Part shown: one piece after another, positions 29,501 to 41,946 of the stretch
How the letters are laid out: the number at the start of each line of letters is the position of its first letter
Numbering within the stretch: position 1 is the stretch's first letter
DNA from: Gautieria morchelliformis
Lineage: Eukaryota > Basidiomycota > Agaricomycetes > Gomphales > Gomphaceae
Direction: 5' to 3'
Length of the DNA stretch: 64,000 nucleotides
Assembly: GCA_015179125.1 (NCBI GenBank)
Contig: WHVA01000077.1
Location: 124,001 to 188,000, forward strand
Notes under the pieces: model-generated
What the model saw: only the letters and a program-made list of their open reading frames with translations
Database searches by the model: none
Told to the model about the DNA's origin: nothing
Made by a program: the position numbers and the translations under genes

Positions 29501-32440
29501 CCAAGGATACCATCCTTCATGATACGTTTGATCAATTGCTCCTTCTTGAGATGAAAAACCCTTGCAACCAAGTCAGGACGATCACTGGGAGTCTGGCCTG
29601 GCTTGAGAGCATCTTTGATTTCCTTCCACTGGGGGTTTGCTGTCATTGTCACAAAGATATCTGCTGGACCATGCTTCCTAGTGATCGCCATTGAATTTTG
29701 AAAATTCTCATTCATATCCCTGGCGCTCCCAGTAAATATAGCAGGCAAGATGACCTTTTTTCCCAAGTTAGCTGGATTGGGCTGATTGTGCTCAGGTCCA
29801 AATGTATCAATCATCTGATTGTAGACCTCAGCTCGCAGCTCATGTTGATGGTATTTGATCCAATTTAGCTTCTGCTGTTCAGTCGCTGCCCAAGCATCCA
29901 CAATGTATTGCTGAAAGAGCTTGCCAGCCAGGAAGAGAGTTTCAGCTTCACCCTCCCTTGGAAAAAGACGATAACGATAGTATTTTGACATGGTCACATG
30001 CCTGTCACTTGAAGGGTCCTCCCCCTCCTCCTCCTGGCCTTGTTGTGGAAGAGCTTGGCCTATCCGTGGAATGTCCCAATCCCAGCCTGATTCACCTCTG
30101 GGAAAGAGAAGGACATGGTGTAGTGGCGCATACAAAGCATGCTCGGCCTGAATTCATTGCAGTTCTCCACCTCTAAGCTGAATGACAATGTCTCTAGTGC
30201 CTCCAGGCACACCTTCTCCAGGGAGCACAATGGCAATCTCATCCGCTGTAGGAATATTATATCTTCTCTGGTCTGTATGTACTCTATAGGTGAGTCTGGC
30301 CTCCACATTTAACCTATCTGGCTGGTTCCTAAGCCTTTCCATCGCCTGCTGATAGATGGGAACCAATGGATTGTGAGCCTGCATCATTTCCTGGAGGTCA
30401 CTTAAAACATCTGAATCCAAAGGATCAAATATGTTATTGACCTCCCTACGCCGCAAAGCCTCTGCTGGATCATAAAAGTAGAGCTGCGCATAGCTGGGTT
30501 TCCTATCCTGACCCTCAGCAGGAAGAAGAGCACCATGAATATGATAGAGACCTCCCTGAATTTTGAAGACATATGGCCCAGGTCTATTCACGACCTTGTG
30601 ATCTATGTTCACTCCCACAGAGACAAATGCCAGTGCAGCATTATAGTTCCGAATCTTTTCCCTAAACTGTTTGCCACGCCTGTCTTGGCTGGTCAAAAGA
30701 GTCTTTAATGGATCTGGAGGTTCCATCAACAATTAAAGGTGTATCTGGCCCTTTGAACAACATATACCAAATTTGGGCTCGGCAATATTAGACTTGGTCA
30801 GACACTCTGCCATCCAATGCCATGCTTTACATTTTGGACATTTGTTATCCATAGCACCAAGGTCATGGGGTGCAATCTGTTGTTCAATCAAAGGGCAACG
30901 TGCTAGTGGAAGGTTTCTTAAAGGCATTGGTGGAGGCAGTGGAAGTGGAGGGGGCTGAGGAGGAGCAGGTGGATGCAGAGGCTGTGGAGGCACAGGGGGC
31001 CCTGGAGGCAGAGGCACCGGTTGTTGTGGTGCAGGCTGCTGCTGGAGTGGCCTTTGATCCGGGAGAGGTTCAGGGTGCCGTGCACGCCGTCGTCCCTGTC
31101 TCTGTTGTGCCAGAGGTCTAGGATTGATATTAGCAGCCTGTGCCCGCAACGCAGCTACCACTGCAGAGCCTACAGGGACAGGAGGAGGAGGTGCTATCTG
31201 GGCATTAGCAGCCTGTGCCTGCAATGCCACTACTGCTGCAGAGCCTACAGGAACAGGTGGCGGTGCTAACAGGGGATGTCTCTGATGCACAGGTGCCAGA
31301 GGCATATCAGCTAACTGTTCCTGTATGGCACGTACAGCATCCCGAGGACTTAGATCAGGTGGAATGGCATTTGAAGGTCCAGCCACAGGAGGCCAAGGAA
31401 TGGCATTGTCCTGAGGGAGTAGAGGTTGAGGAAATGGCTGAGGAGGTGGAGGGTCAGGATTTTGAAGACATTCTTGAGCTGCAGCGAGAACCCTATCCCA
31501 ACGACGCACAGAAGGGGATGTCATTGGCAACCGCTGCTGATGCTCCAGAGCACACTCCTCCTGCCTATCACGCTCTGGTGTAGAGGGCTCCCTTGAATTA
31601 CAGTCAGTTTCAAATCAAGCCAATATATATATATATATAATATAAAGGATACTCACATTTTCACAATGACTGTAGCTCACGACCAACAATAGGGGATACC
31701 AGGGAGGCAGTCAATGTCCACCTAAACCGTCTAAACCCAATGTGTGCCACCAAACCAATCCTAGTTCACAGACCACACTGGCTATCAGAGTTGTAACTCT
31801 GGCCGGAATCAAACTGCAATGCAAGCTCCCACTGCACAATCCAACCAACCGACCACCCAACCAAACAAATCCACCACAGATACCAGTGAGATGGTCAATC
31901 TGCCTAAATTCAATGTGCACCACCAAACCAATCCTAGTCCACAGACCACACTGGAGTTGTAACTCTGGCCAGAATCAAACTGCAATGCAAGCTTCCAGTG
32001 CACAGTCCAACCAACCAACCACCTCAATCACTCTAGGCAGGACAGAGAGATTAGCACCGCACAGAGCCCAGCAAAAACCAAGGAGGGCAACTAATGGCCA
32101 AGTCAACATTAGCTTGAAAATACAACATACAAATGGCAAAACCGTACTGAATAGCTGGGACCGAAAGAAATAGCAAACTGATCAGTTAAGGTCAAACCCA
32201 AAATTGGTGCCAAAAAGGAAATTGCTATGAGAATAGGAACATACCTAAGTAAGCTTGAAAAAAAGCCAAATAAACTTAAAATCAAAAGAGAAAAAACATA
32301 CCCAAGGCACTGCAGAGCTGCTAGCATGAGCAAACCACCCAAAAAAGCAAAAATAAGGGCAGGATGCTCACCAGAATTCAGACAGACACCCACAGGTAGC
32401 AAGTGCATTCAAGCTCATCTCATGGGTCCCCGGTGGTCCC
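26599..32440 (-). mobile_element. Helitron A (autonomous type, decayed), minus strand
   Basis: The 3' end on the minus strand is a hairpin (CCCGGTGCGAAGCACGGG), then TCTATTGG and CTAG at 26602-26599 followed by T, which is the classical Helitron terminus and A/T target. The Rep-helicase gene occupies 31530-26727. The leader (about 32440-31600) has two ~165-190-bp direct repeats (31709-31873, 31893-32040) and a unit shared with other Helitron leaders (TGGTGAGCATCCTGCCC). No clean 5' TC end is found. The copy appears cut where a plus-strand Helitron piece begins near 32460. Confidence 0.88.
26727..31530 (-). pseudogene. Helitron A Rep-PIF1 helicase, decayed
   Basis: Minus-strand pieces: proline-rich N-terminus with VGSAVVAALRAQAAN repeats and a zinc-finger-like CPKCKAWHW (31530-30733), then Helitron-like N domain (30732-30154). 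The Rep domain (30135-28528) has the HUH motif GLPHMHLLIW and the two-tyrosine motif YIHKYMYKG. The PIF1-type helicase (28204-27047) has Walker A GPGGTGKTF, DEVPMQ and GGDFQQTLP. The C-terminus carries [18 protein letters not shown]. Compared with Helitron C the frame is broken about six times: in-frame stops near 30733, 30154, 28530 and 26955, and frame slips near 28225 and 27050. A working product would nick, unwind and re-ligate the element during rolling-circle transposition in the nucleus. Confidence 0.9.
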
Positions 32441-32459
32441 TACCCAGCGCTGTGCCACA

Positions 32460-32701
32460 TCCTGTTGTGCAGCAGAGGGGCATGGTAGGAATAGACTTGC
32501 GATATGCAGTATTTATCATAACAGAGTCCATGTTCTTTAGGGAAGGAGAACACAACATCTAATATTATATACAAAGATGTGCTGCTAAAGCCTGATTAAA
32601 TATGTAGCTTCATTTCACCAAATAATTCTGTAATATATTGACTACCCCTGTGCAATGTTAACCTTAACTAACCCGGTGCGAAGCATGGGTCTATTGGCTA
32701 G
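32460..32701 (+). mobile_element. Helitron A-type 3' end fragment
   Basis: Plus-strand remnant of the helicase C-terminus (VGIDLRYAVF, then a shortened tail). The same 3' untranslated part as Helitron A follows, then the hairpin CCCGGTGCGAAGCATGGG and CTAG at 32698-32701. The next Helitron begins with TC at the very next base. Confidence 0.8.
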
Positions 32702-33337
32702 TCAATAGTATAAAGATGGGTGCGTGGGTGGTCGTGAGGGTGTTTGCATTTTACGTAATCCTGACTAAGATGCAAACAAACCACGCATCCTGACTAAGAT
32801 GCTGCGCACGACGCGTGTTCTCTCCCTCTGCCATCATCCTCCCACCGTCCTCCCAGCGTGCTTCTTTCACATCTATTTCTGTCTCAGGTATGTTCTCACC
32901 TCCTGGATCAATTGACTGACCCTGATGAGGCATGCAGAAGCTTTTAATTCACTGGTGTGTCTCTCATTTAATTTTCGCTTTTTTAGCTCATTTTTGGCCC
33001 CTTTTTAAGCCAGATTACACCTCTCAGCTCCTCTTCACTCTACCTGTGGGTGTCTGTCTCCATTCTGGTGAGCATCCTGCCCTCATTTTCGCTTTTTTGG
33101 ATGGTTTGCTCATGCCAACAGCTCTGCAGTGCCTTGGGTATGTTTTTCTCTTTTATTTTCGCTTTTTAAGGCTTATTTTGGTCTATCTTATGCCAGATCT
33201 ACCCTCTCAGCCTCATATCTCTTAGGTATGATTTCATGCTCAGAGCAATTTCCCTTTTCTGTGTTAATTTTCGCTTTTTTTGCTCTATTTTCCCCCCTTT
33301 TCAGGCCAGATTACACCTCTCAGCTCCTCTTCCACTG
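32702..33337 (+). mobile_element. Helitron 5' end fragment with leader units
   Basis: Starts TCAATAGTATAAAGATGGG, a typical Helitron 5' TC start, directly after a CTAG terminus. It then carries leader units each with TTTTCGCTTTTTT (near 32967, 33089, 33161, 33272) and GGTGAG-like words. It is cut by the 3' end of a minus-strand Helitron near 33338. Its first ~100 bp are the inverted counterpart of 35900-36004. Confidence 0.72.
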
Positions 33338-36004
33338 CTATGGTGGATACCCGTGGTTAGGTCCAACACATTGGGTAAATAAAACATGGGATAAGTACAA
33401 TCATTCATATAAGTAAAACACATCTTATCACAATTGAAAGTAGCTCTAAATAATACATCAGGGTAGGTAATATCACCACCCATTTCTCCCATGTCTGTGT
33501 GCCCCTCATGGGTAGCATGTCCCTATGTATGGCATGTGTTCCCAGAGTGTAGTGTGTCCCGCAAGTATAGTGTGCATAGCATGTTCCCCATGTGTAGCGT
33601 GTTCCACATTTGTAGCGTGTTCCCCATGTGTAAGGTCTCTCCCATGTGTAGTGTGTCCCCCATGCGTAGTGTGTCTCCCAAGTATATCATGTGTATTATG
33701 TCCCTTTGTTATGACCCTGCATTTCCAACTTCTGACACTCAGTTCTGCCTCCTTTCCGACATCCCAGTAATTCTGACAATCCCGCCCCTTGTTATATCCT
33801 TTCTTCTTTCGACTCTATTACTTGGACCGGACTCAACTCGCAGCACAGCAAGACCATATGGCCAGCCCCTCTGGAGTCCCATTGTTCCGTTATGTCAGAT
33901 ATGCTTTCTGTCCCCTTGTTCTTTTGCCCATTGTTCTTGAATCTACCCTGCACCCCCTTGTAGTCCTTTGTTCTCAATTAGTTACTTACCCCATATATCT
34001 TATCCGACTTCCACTTTCCTTGGAATAGGCTTAGTACTACTCAATTACCTGTTGTCTCAGCTCTTTGTATGAAAGGCCTCACGTATGCTCGTTATTCTGG
34101 AATCAGATAATCACCTTTGATACATGATTTCCTTTGCTCTATCTCCTGCTCTTAGCATAGCGAGTAGTGCAGCACCTCCATCTCTTAGCCTTCCACCTTT
34201 CAACTTAACTCTTGCCCTTTAACTTACTTTGATACTTTCCGACTTCCGACTTACAATGTGAAATACTTAGGACAATAGTTCATTGGGGACGCAACACATA
34301 GGTTGAAGCCACTGTCCTTTCTAGTTCCAACTTCCGGGAATCACAATACATAACACCCTTGTGCATAGCATGTCTCTTGTTTGTAGTGTATCTCCCATGT
34401 GTAGCATGTCCCCCAAGTATAGTGTGCAGAGCATGTCCCTTGTTTGTAGTGTGTAGCATAACCCTAAGAGCCTAAAAGTGAACTTATTGTAGGGGCAGAG
34501 AAAATAAATAAATGTCAGAGGGTTTACAATGGATAATAGAGAAATAGACTTATATTTTGCAAGCAGAGGCTGTTGTCATTAATTTTTAGCAAAGTCAAGG
34601 AAATTTTTTGATATCTATTTTGACAAATATACAGTATATATATACATAAAAAATAAATAAAAATAGATAAATAACAATTTAAAAAAAAGAGACACTGATC
34701 CTAATAAATATCAAAAAAGGAGACATGAGAGCAAGAAACATACTACACACAGGAATGGTGGGAGCCCTGGACCTGGGCTAGATAAAAAAAATAAACAAAA
34801 AAAGAGGATAAAAAAGCGAAAACTTATTGCAAGAAATGTCAGAAAAAAACACACCACAGGCAGTGATGATGATCAAGAAAGGTGGGAGGCAATAAGAGGA
34901 GCAGCCCAGGCTGAAAGGAAGTCAAAAAGTGGTTAAAAAAGCGAAAATGTTGAAAGAAATACCATGGAGAGAAGCTGATCCTAATAAATGTCAAAACAAC
35001 ACAAATATGATACCATGACACACACCAGACGCAGCAATGGCAGACAGGAAAGGTGGGAGGCACTGAGAGGAGGAACCTGGGCTGAAAAGATGGCAAAAAG
35101 AGGATAAAAAAGCAAAAATTAGGGGAAGAAATGACAGATATGATAAGGAAAGAACACACAGGAGGCAGTAGTGATGACCAAGCAAGGTGGAGGCAATGAG
35201 AGGAGCCACCTAAGCTGAAAAGAAGTCAAACAGAGATTAAAAAAGCGAAAATTATAGCAAGAAATAGCAATATTTACCATGGAGAGAAGCTGATTCTAAT
35301 AAATATCAAAACATGATAGCAAGACACATACCAGATGCAGCAATACCAGACAGGCAAGGTGGGAGGCATTGAGAGAGGGTGCTGAAAAGAAGACAAAAAG
35401 AGGATAAAAAAGCGAAAATTATTGGAGGAAATGATAGATATGATAGGAAAAAACACACCAAAGCCAGTAATGACCATCAAGAAAGGTGGGAGGCTATGAG
35501 AGGAGCAGCCTAGGGTGAAAAGAAGCCAAAAGAGGATAAAAAAGCGAAAATATTTACCTGAGGGGACTGTAGAGAGACAGAGAGCCCCAGTAACAGACAC
35601 AAAAAGACCCAGACACAGAGAAAGCTAGTAGCAGACACAGAGAGAGCCAGACACAGAGAGAGCCAGCAGCAGACACAAAGATCCAGCAGCAGACACAGAG
35701 ATCCAGTAGCAGACACAGAGATCCAGCAGCAGAACAGATCCAGCAGCAGACAGACAGATCCAGCAGGCACAGAGACAGTGGTCAGGAGAGCCAGAGGTTG
35801 CCAGTTGAACCGGAGGAAATGGCAGCAGGAGGGTTGAGGGAAGGTGGGCGCGCGCGCAGCAGCGTTGGACGCGAACTGGTCACGTGACCAGGGCTGCTCG
35901 CCAGTATAGAAAGTTGGATGCGTGGTTTGTTTGCGTCTTAGTCAGGATTACGTAAAACATGAACACCCCCACAACCTCCCACCCACCTATCTTTATACTA
36001 TTGA
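33338..36004 (-). mobile_element. non-autonomous Helitron, minus strand, with nested solo LTR
   Basis: The 5' end TCAATAGTATAAAGATAGG starts at 36004 (minus), directly after the CTAG of the neighbouring Helitron. Then come a CAGAGA/CAGCAG-rich leader (35580-35780), six leader units marked by GCGAAAA (35539 down to 34811) and a minisatellite of TAGCATGTCCCC-type words (34460-34360 and 33720-33490, interrupted by solo LTR F). The tail ends in GGGTATCCACCATAG near 33338. The 3' end lacks a clear hairpin, so that border is tentative. No Rep gene. Confidence 0.65.
33707..34355. repeat. solo LTR, family F, target duplication CCCTT
   Basis: 649 bp, TGTTATGACCC to ...ACATAACA (inverted ends TGTTATG/CATAACA), flanked by CCCTT at 33702-33706 and 34356-34360. 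It sits inside the minisatellite of the minus-strand Helitron. No internal genes. Confidence 0.88.
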
Positions 36005-37581
36005 CTAGGTGGGTACCCGCGCTTCGCGCGGGGGTGTAGGTCAAATGCCTCAGTAAGGTCAAACGCATCAGTAAGGTCAAGTGCATTGTGGCAAATAAAA
36101 AGCATCATGCAAATTATATCCCTGTTCATATATTATCATGAATCATGTATGCCCCCCTGGAACAGCTGAACATGCAGACCTCCCTCTTGACCTCTGGGAT
36201 GGCCTTCCCAGCGACTCTAGACATGAAAGTGGTAATGGTCTTGACTGAATCATCAGAGATTATAAGATTGCGCCTATTGTCATAATCCACAGGTTTCAAA
36301 GCTTGTGCATTGTGAAATAGATCCAATAGTGATCTTGGGGATCCTGAATGTTAACAATGTGGTTATATGGATATGCCAGATGATCCTCCGGTGACACTCT
36401 CACAGAACCAGAAACAATACCAAAATCAGAAATGGGGGAAGACCCAAAGTGCAGTTGGATAGCATGTCCTCACAGGTAGCGTGTCCTCACACGTAACGTG
36501 TCCTCACAGGTAGCATGTCCTCACAGGTAACGTGTCCCCACAGGTAGCGTGTCCTCACAGGTAACGTGTCCTCACATATAATGTGTCCCCACAGGTAGCG
36601 TGTCCTCACATGTAACATGTCCTCACACATATCAGGGACATGTATCAGTATCTATTTTGTGACATATATAGGCATAAATAAAATAGCAAAAGAAACCACA
36701 TTTAAGCAGCTGTTGTCATTAATTTTAGCAAAGCCTGGATAATTTATTGATATCTACCTTTTGAAAAAATGTCAGAAAATGTACAGTACATTTAACCTGA
36801 AGCTGGTATTAATTTCAGCAAAGTCAGGATAGTTCATGGATATCTATATTTATTTTTCAAAAAAAGAAAGTCAGGATAATTCATTGATATCTATATTTAT
36901 TTTTCAAAAAAAGATAAAAAAAAAACACACTACATTAAAACAGAAGTTGTTATTAACTTGAGCAAAGAAGCTATTGATATCCATTTGCGAAAAAATGTCA
37001 AAAAAATGTACATGATATTTAAGTTGGCTGTTATTGAGGTTAGCAAGTTTGATTTATTTATGTCCATTTGCGAAAAAATATCTAAAAATGTACAGGATAT
37101 GTAAGTTGGCTATTGTTAAGGTTAGTAAGTTATGTTTATTCATAGCTATTTGCGAAAAAATATGGAAAAAATACACAGGCCATTGAAGCAGAAGCTGGTG
37201 TCAATTCACAGCCAATGGCAGAAAAGCCCAGAGATGCCCAGAGACACGCAGAGACACACACAAAGACACCTAGAGCCAAGCCAAAGCAATAGTAAGCCCA
37301 CCAGTACAGCCAGAACACAGAAAGACACCGGTGGGGAGTGTGCTTCTGCAGCATCGCTCTCTTTATACCAAGCAAAGGGTCGTGCACAGACCACCCTTGT
37401 ATGCTCGCGTGAACCGGTCACGTGACCTGGAACGCGCGCAGCCTCAATGGTCTGGCCTGGGCCAGGGGCCTAGGGCTCGCAGCTGCGCCGCTCGCGTCCG
37501 ATTGGCCAGCTGACTAATGCTGACCTAAAATCTGACATAAGCACACCCACAACCACCCACCAAGCACGTTTAACTCTTAGA
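36005..37581 (-). mobile_element. complete non-autonomous Helitron (1577 bp), minus strand
   Basis: The 5' end TCTAAGAGTTAAACG starts at 37581. The 3' end is hairpin CCCGCGCGAAGCGCGGG + TACCCAC + CTAG at 36008-36005. Both ends abut other Helitrons with no base between. Order inside: GC-rich leader, short repeat units with TGTCAAAAAATGTACA (37150-36690), minisatellite TCCTCACAGGTAGCGTG (36660-36450), and a remnant ORF (36440-36130) with HFGSSPISDFGIVS and ALKPVDYDNRRNL, shared with the Helitron at 52639-55302. Confidence 0.85.
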
Positions 37582-40500
37582 CTAGGTGGGTACCCGCGCT
37601 TTGCGCGGGGGTGTAGGTCAAGCACCTCAGTAAGGTCAAATGCATCAGTAAGTCTAACATATCAGTAAGGTCAAGTACATTGGGGAAAACCAAAGTAATC
37701 AATTTGCATCCAGTAAAATGAAGTCAAACACATAAACCATATCAAGAGAAGTGGATAAAAAAAAAATCAAGGAGCTCTAAGTAATACATCTTTATATACT
37801 ATGTTGGTTGTGTCCAAACCCTCCTCAAGCAAGACCTTCACTCTGTTCCAATTGGTCCCTCTTGATACACCAACATACAACTGACCATGTCCAAACACTG
37901 GATATCTCAGGTCCAGCCCAACCGTACCCAAAGACTGTCCCTGAGACTTGTTGATAGTCATTGCAAATGCCAAACGCACTGGAAACTGCCTCCTTTGCAG
38001 CACAAATGGCAACTCTCCCTCTGATGGCTTAATGATGATCCTGGGGATGAAAGCAATATTTCCTGCACATGGACCTGAAATGATCCTGACCTCCAACACT
38101 CTAATGCTTATCCTCACCAACCGCAACCTTGTCCCATTGCATAGTCCTTGCTTCTGATCCAAATTGCGCAACAGCATCAGAGGCACTCCAGGCTTGACTT
38201 CCAAGCGAGCAGGAGGAAGACAGCCCATCTCTATGGAATTCAGATACTCCACAGGATACCGATCTGCATCGTCGGATTCTTCAATGGAATTTGCACAGTG
38301 CAAGACCTGAGCATCACCTGGAAACTCCCTAAACACCATGGAATTGATCTCATTGACCTCAGTGTTTCTGGCACAGAGGATGGCACGCTCCAGAAAGTAA
38401 TTGTCCTGGACAGGGACTTGATTGCCAATGCCAGGGTATATTTCCTGGATCAGATCTTCAATTCCAGGGCCACACACCATGTGAGGAGGCAGTGAGAACG
38501 TATGATCTAGTGGGAGATCCTTTCCCTGGCCCACATTCTGCAGCCATTCTGCAAACCTGGCTCTGTCAGGGTCATTTCTCACCCGCATGTTCTCTGTCAG
38601 ATGGATGACCTTGATCTTTGGCCACAGATATGACTTCTGAAGGGTAGCTCCCACGATATCCTCCTTGGAGCCTTTAGGGACAATTGGGAGAGTCTGCTGA
38701 AAGTCACCTCCAAAGGCGACTGTGATGCCACCAAAGGGTCTGTCAGGCTGGTCAAGGAAATCCCTCAGTGTCCTGTCAATGGCCTCTATGGCATGGCGAT
38801 GCTGCATTGCAGCCTCATCCCAGATGAGAAGACTGGCCTGTCTCAGCATGTCAGCCTTGTCAGAGTTCTTTTTGATGGAGGAGAAAGAGCGCTCATGGAC
38901 AGGAATGGGAATTCCAAGCATGCTATGAGAGGTTGTACCCTTAGTGAGGATAAGTGCAGCCATTGCAGATGAGGCTACTGCAATCACAATGAGGCTCTCT
39001 GCTCTACAGGAGTGGATTAGAGTGTTCCATGTGAATGATTTCCCGGCGCCACCTGAGCCAGTGACAAAAAACATTTGTCCATCAGGTTTCCCATGAGCAT
39101 CTCTGGTCAGTGCCGACCGTAATATCTGATCATGCGTGGACATTTGCCCCTCATTCAGCCTGGGAACCTCCTCATCAGCTATGTTCCTCTCTTCAACAGG
39201 GTCATAGTCCCTCTGCTCAGCTATGAACCTGTTTCCAATGAGGGCCTCCCACTCGCCTGCCACCGAGGCATATCATCAAAGCTGCTCAAGGACATTCCAC
39301 CCTGCTGGAGGATGTTTTCCAAGAGAAAGAGGCCAAAATCATAAACCTGATCATCCTGTGGATCCTGCATACCGTGTCTGATTTGCAGCTGATGTCTGAG
39401 ATCATCACATATGTGCTCCCTGAAGCCATCCCATAGTCTGCCAGGACCCGATGGATTGCAATGGCCAAGGATGGTGGCAAAGAGATGTCTGAGCTGAGCA
39501 CCTGTTTTCATGCCACTGGCTTCCTGGAGACACAACCTCAGCTCCTGATCATCATCCAGAAGTCCCCTTGCACGACAGGCCTCCTTGTAAGTAGCATATT
39601 GTATGCCATCCACTGACCTAAGCTCCTCAAAGGATCTAGCCCCCTTGACCACTGTGAGGAGAGTGCGCACAAAAAATCTCTCTCCTGATTTAGGGTTTGC
39701 AAAGTGAAGGCGACCGATGCTATAACCTCTTTGGCGTGGTGTCCATACCTTTTCCTCTGATTGCCAGGTAAAATGCTCAGGAAACTCCACATAGAGCAGA
39801 TCACGTGCTTCAGGGTAGATATCATTGGCCTCAAAGTAAGCCATGAGCGGTGTCTTTTTCGCCTCAGCCCTTTCCAGGATGTTGTCCACATCCTGGTTGG
39901 GATCAAAGATGATTGTGTGATGGTCCTTTTCATGGACTGGCAGTGCCATGACTGCAGGCACCTGGGTGTGGATTTCCCGCTCCAGCAACCTCCAACAGGC
40001 CTCATGAGCACTGACATAGCGAGCGTCCAGGTACTGCTTAATTTCATCCTGGGTGCGACCAAACTCCATGGTGGTCCGATCATGGCCCTTGTAGAGATAC
40101 TTGTGGATATACTTGATACACCTCACATTGATGGTGAGTTCAGGGTTGATGTGACACCAGAATTTGAGCAAGAGCAGAGCAGAGTATGGCACAACCCATC
40201 TGTTGTCCACCATGTCACCTCTGACATTGTGCAGCCTTCCATCATTGCGACGATGATATTTTGGATATCCATCCTCATTCAGACTGGCTTCCTCACAGAA
40301 TGGCTTTGGGAAGTTTTTCTTGCACTTGCCATTTTCCATGCAGGGTGCGTTTGGTTTCATTTCTCCACAGGGACCATGTGTCATCAGCTCACAGACCAAC
40401 CGGTAGAGGACAGGATGAGTCTCTGGATCAGGGAACTCTGCCGAAATCATTGAATCCACCTCATGTGGATGTCTTATCTTGGAACCTCTTTCAAACCAGA

Positions 40501-41890
40501 TAAGAATATGCATGTGTGGGAGTCCCCTTTTCTGGAATTCAATGGTGTGGACGCGAGCGACAGTTTCCCAAAAAATCCTTTCCTTGACGATCAAGTCAAT
40601 GAGGTATTTCTTTTTGAGCTGGAACACCCGCGACACCAGGTCAGGCCTGTCCTGAGGAGTTTGTCCAGGCAACAATGTATCCAATACCTCCTGCCAGTTG
40701 GGATTGGCAGTCATGGTAATAAAGAGATAAGCCACACCATACTTCCTTGAAATGGCCAGAGAGTTCTGCAGGTTTTCCTGCATGTCCCGTGTCCCCCCTG
40801 AAACGTGGCAGGCAGAATGGATCTTGTGCCCAAGTTGTTTGGATCTCTGTCATTGTCATTGCGATGAAAGGCATCCATCATCTGGTTATACATCTCAGCA
40901 CGGAGAGTGTGTTGATTTGTCCTGATCCACCACAGCCTGCTTTGCTCTGCAGCGGCCCAAGAGTCTACAATGTACTGCTGGAATAATTTGCCAGCACGCA
41001 GGAGTGTTGTAGGTTCTTCTGATCTCTGGAAGAGACGATAGGAATGGAACTGAATTTGGGTGACACACCCCCGTCGCTCACGCCCGCCTGGTAATTGGCG
41101 ATAGCGAATACCAGGTTGCCACCCCAACTCTCCCCTGGGAAAGAGCAAGACATAGTGAAGAGAGGCATAGTTTGGATTCATATCGGATACCCTTCAAAAG
41201 CATCCACCTTTGAGTTGGACAATAACATCCCTAGGTTCAGGGTTGATGCCATCTCCAGGAAGAACCACCGCAATCTCATCCGCAGTAGGGATATTATACC
41301 TCCTAGGATCCCTGTGTTCCCTGTATGTGACCCTAGCCCGGATCTCACCATTCTGTCCCTGAGCTCTGAGCCTCTCAGCCGCTTGTCTATATATGGGAAC
41401 ATGAGGATTGCATAGGAGGAGCATTTCCTGCAAGTCTCCCATGATAGTTGGAGACAGACCTGGGTTACGTGCATTCCTCTGTGCCAAAGCCAATGCTGGA
41501 TCATATATATAAAGTTGGGCATACTGTATCTGCCTCCCAGGGTTAGGGATGAGAGAGCCATGAATATGATACAGCTCGCCCTGCAGCTTGAGGACATATG
41601 GACCATGACCCTCCCGAAGCAAATTGAGGTCAAAGTCGGCACCCAAGGAAGTGAATGCAAATCCCGCATTATACTGCCTGATGTTCTGGCGAAACTGTTT
41701 GGCCTCAGGGTCCTGGCCCTCTAAGAGCCGTCTCAATGGCTGAGGGAGCACTGGCAGCTCTGGAAGCTGCACCTTTCCTTCTAAACAGCAATCGCCAAAT
41801 CTGGGCCGCCGATTTGAGGAATTCAGCAGGCGTTCTGCCATCCAGTGTAATGCTCCACAGTCAGGGCAGGGAATAACCATGGGACCCAAA
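37582..41890 (-). mobile_element. Helitron B (autonomous type), 5'-truncated, minus strand
   Basis: The 3' end on the minus strand is hairpin CCCGCGCAAAGCGCGGG, then TACCCAC and CTAG at 37585-37582. The Rep-helicase gene covers 41890-37767. Homology to Helitron C stops abruptly near 41890 (DLGPMVIP), where gene X copy 1 begins on the other strand. The leader and proline-rich N-terminus are therefore missing. Confidence 0.88.
37767..41890 (-). pseudogene. Helitron B Rep-PIF1 helicase, lightly damaged
   Basis: Minus-strand pieces: zinc-finger-like CPDCGALHWMAERL ... FGDCC and Helitron-like N domain (41890-41194), then middle part (41181-40711). Rep follows (40783-39221) with HUH motif GLPHMHILIW and YIHKYLYKGHDRTTME. 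The PIF1 helicase (39263-37767) has [53 protein letters not shown] and VSRGTNWN. Against Helitron C there are three breaks: one in-frame TGA near 41195 and frame slips near 40790 and 39250. It is clearly the same family as Helitron C. The first part is lost with the 5' truncation. Confidence 0.92.
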
Positions 41891-41946
41891 TCACCAAAGA
41901 ACCCACCTCCACAAAAACGCGCCAGGCCGCTGATATCGCAGGCAAG

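Noticed and set aside
30773-31583. Plus-strand ORFs opposite the proline-rich Helitron A region
   Set aside because: They are antisense shadows of the proline-rich repeat coding region on the minus strand.
31742-32173. 143-codon plus-strand ORF in the Helitron A leader
   Set aside because: It spans two direct repeats of the leader and has no recognisable domain.
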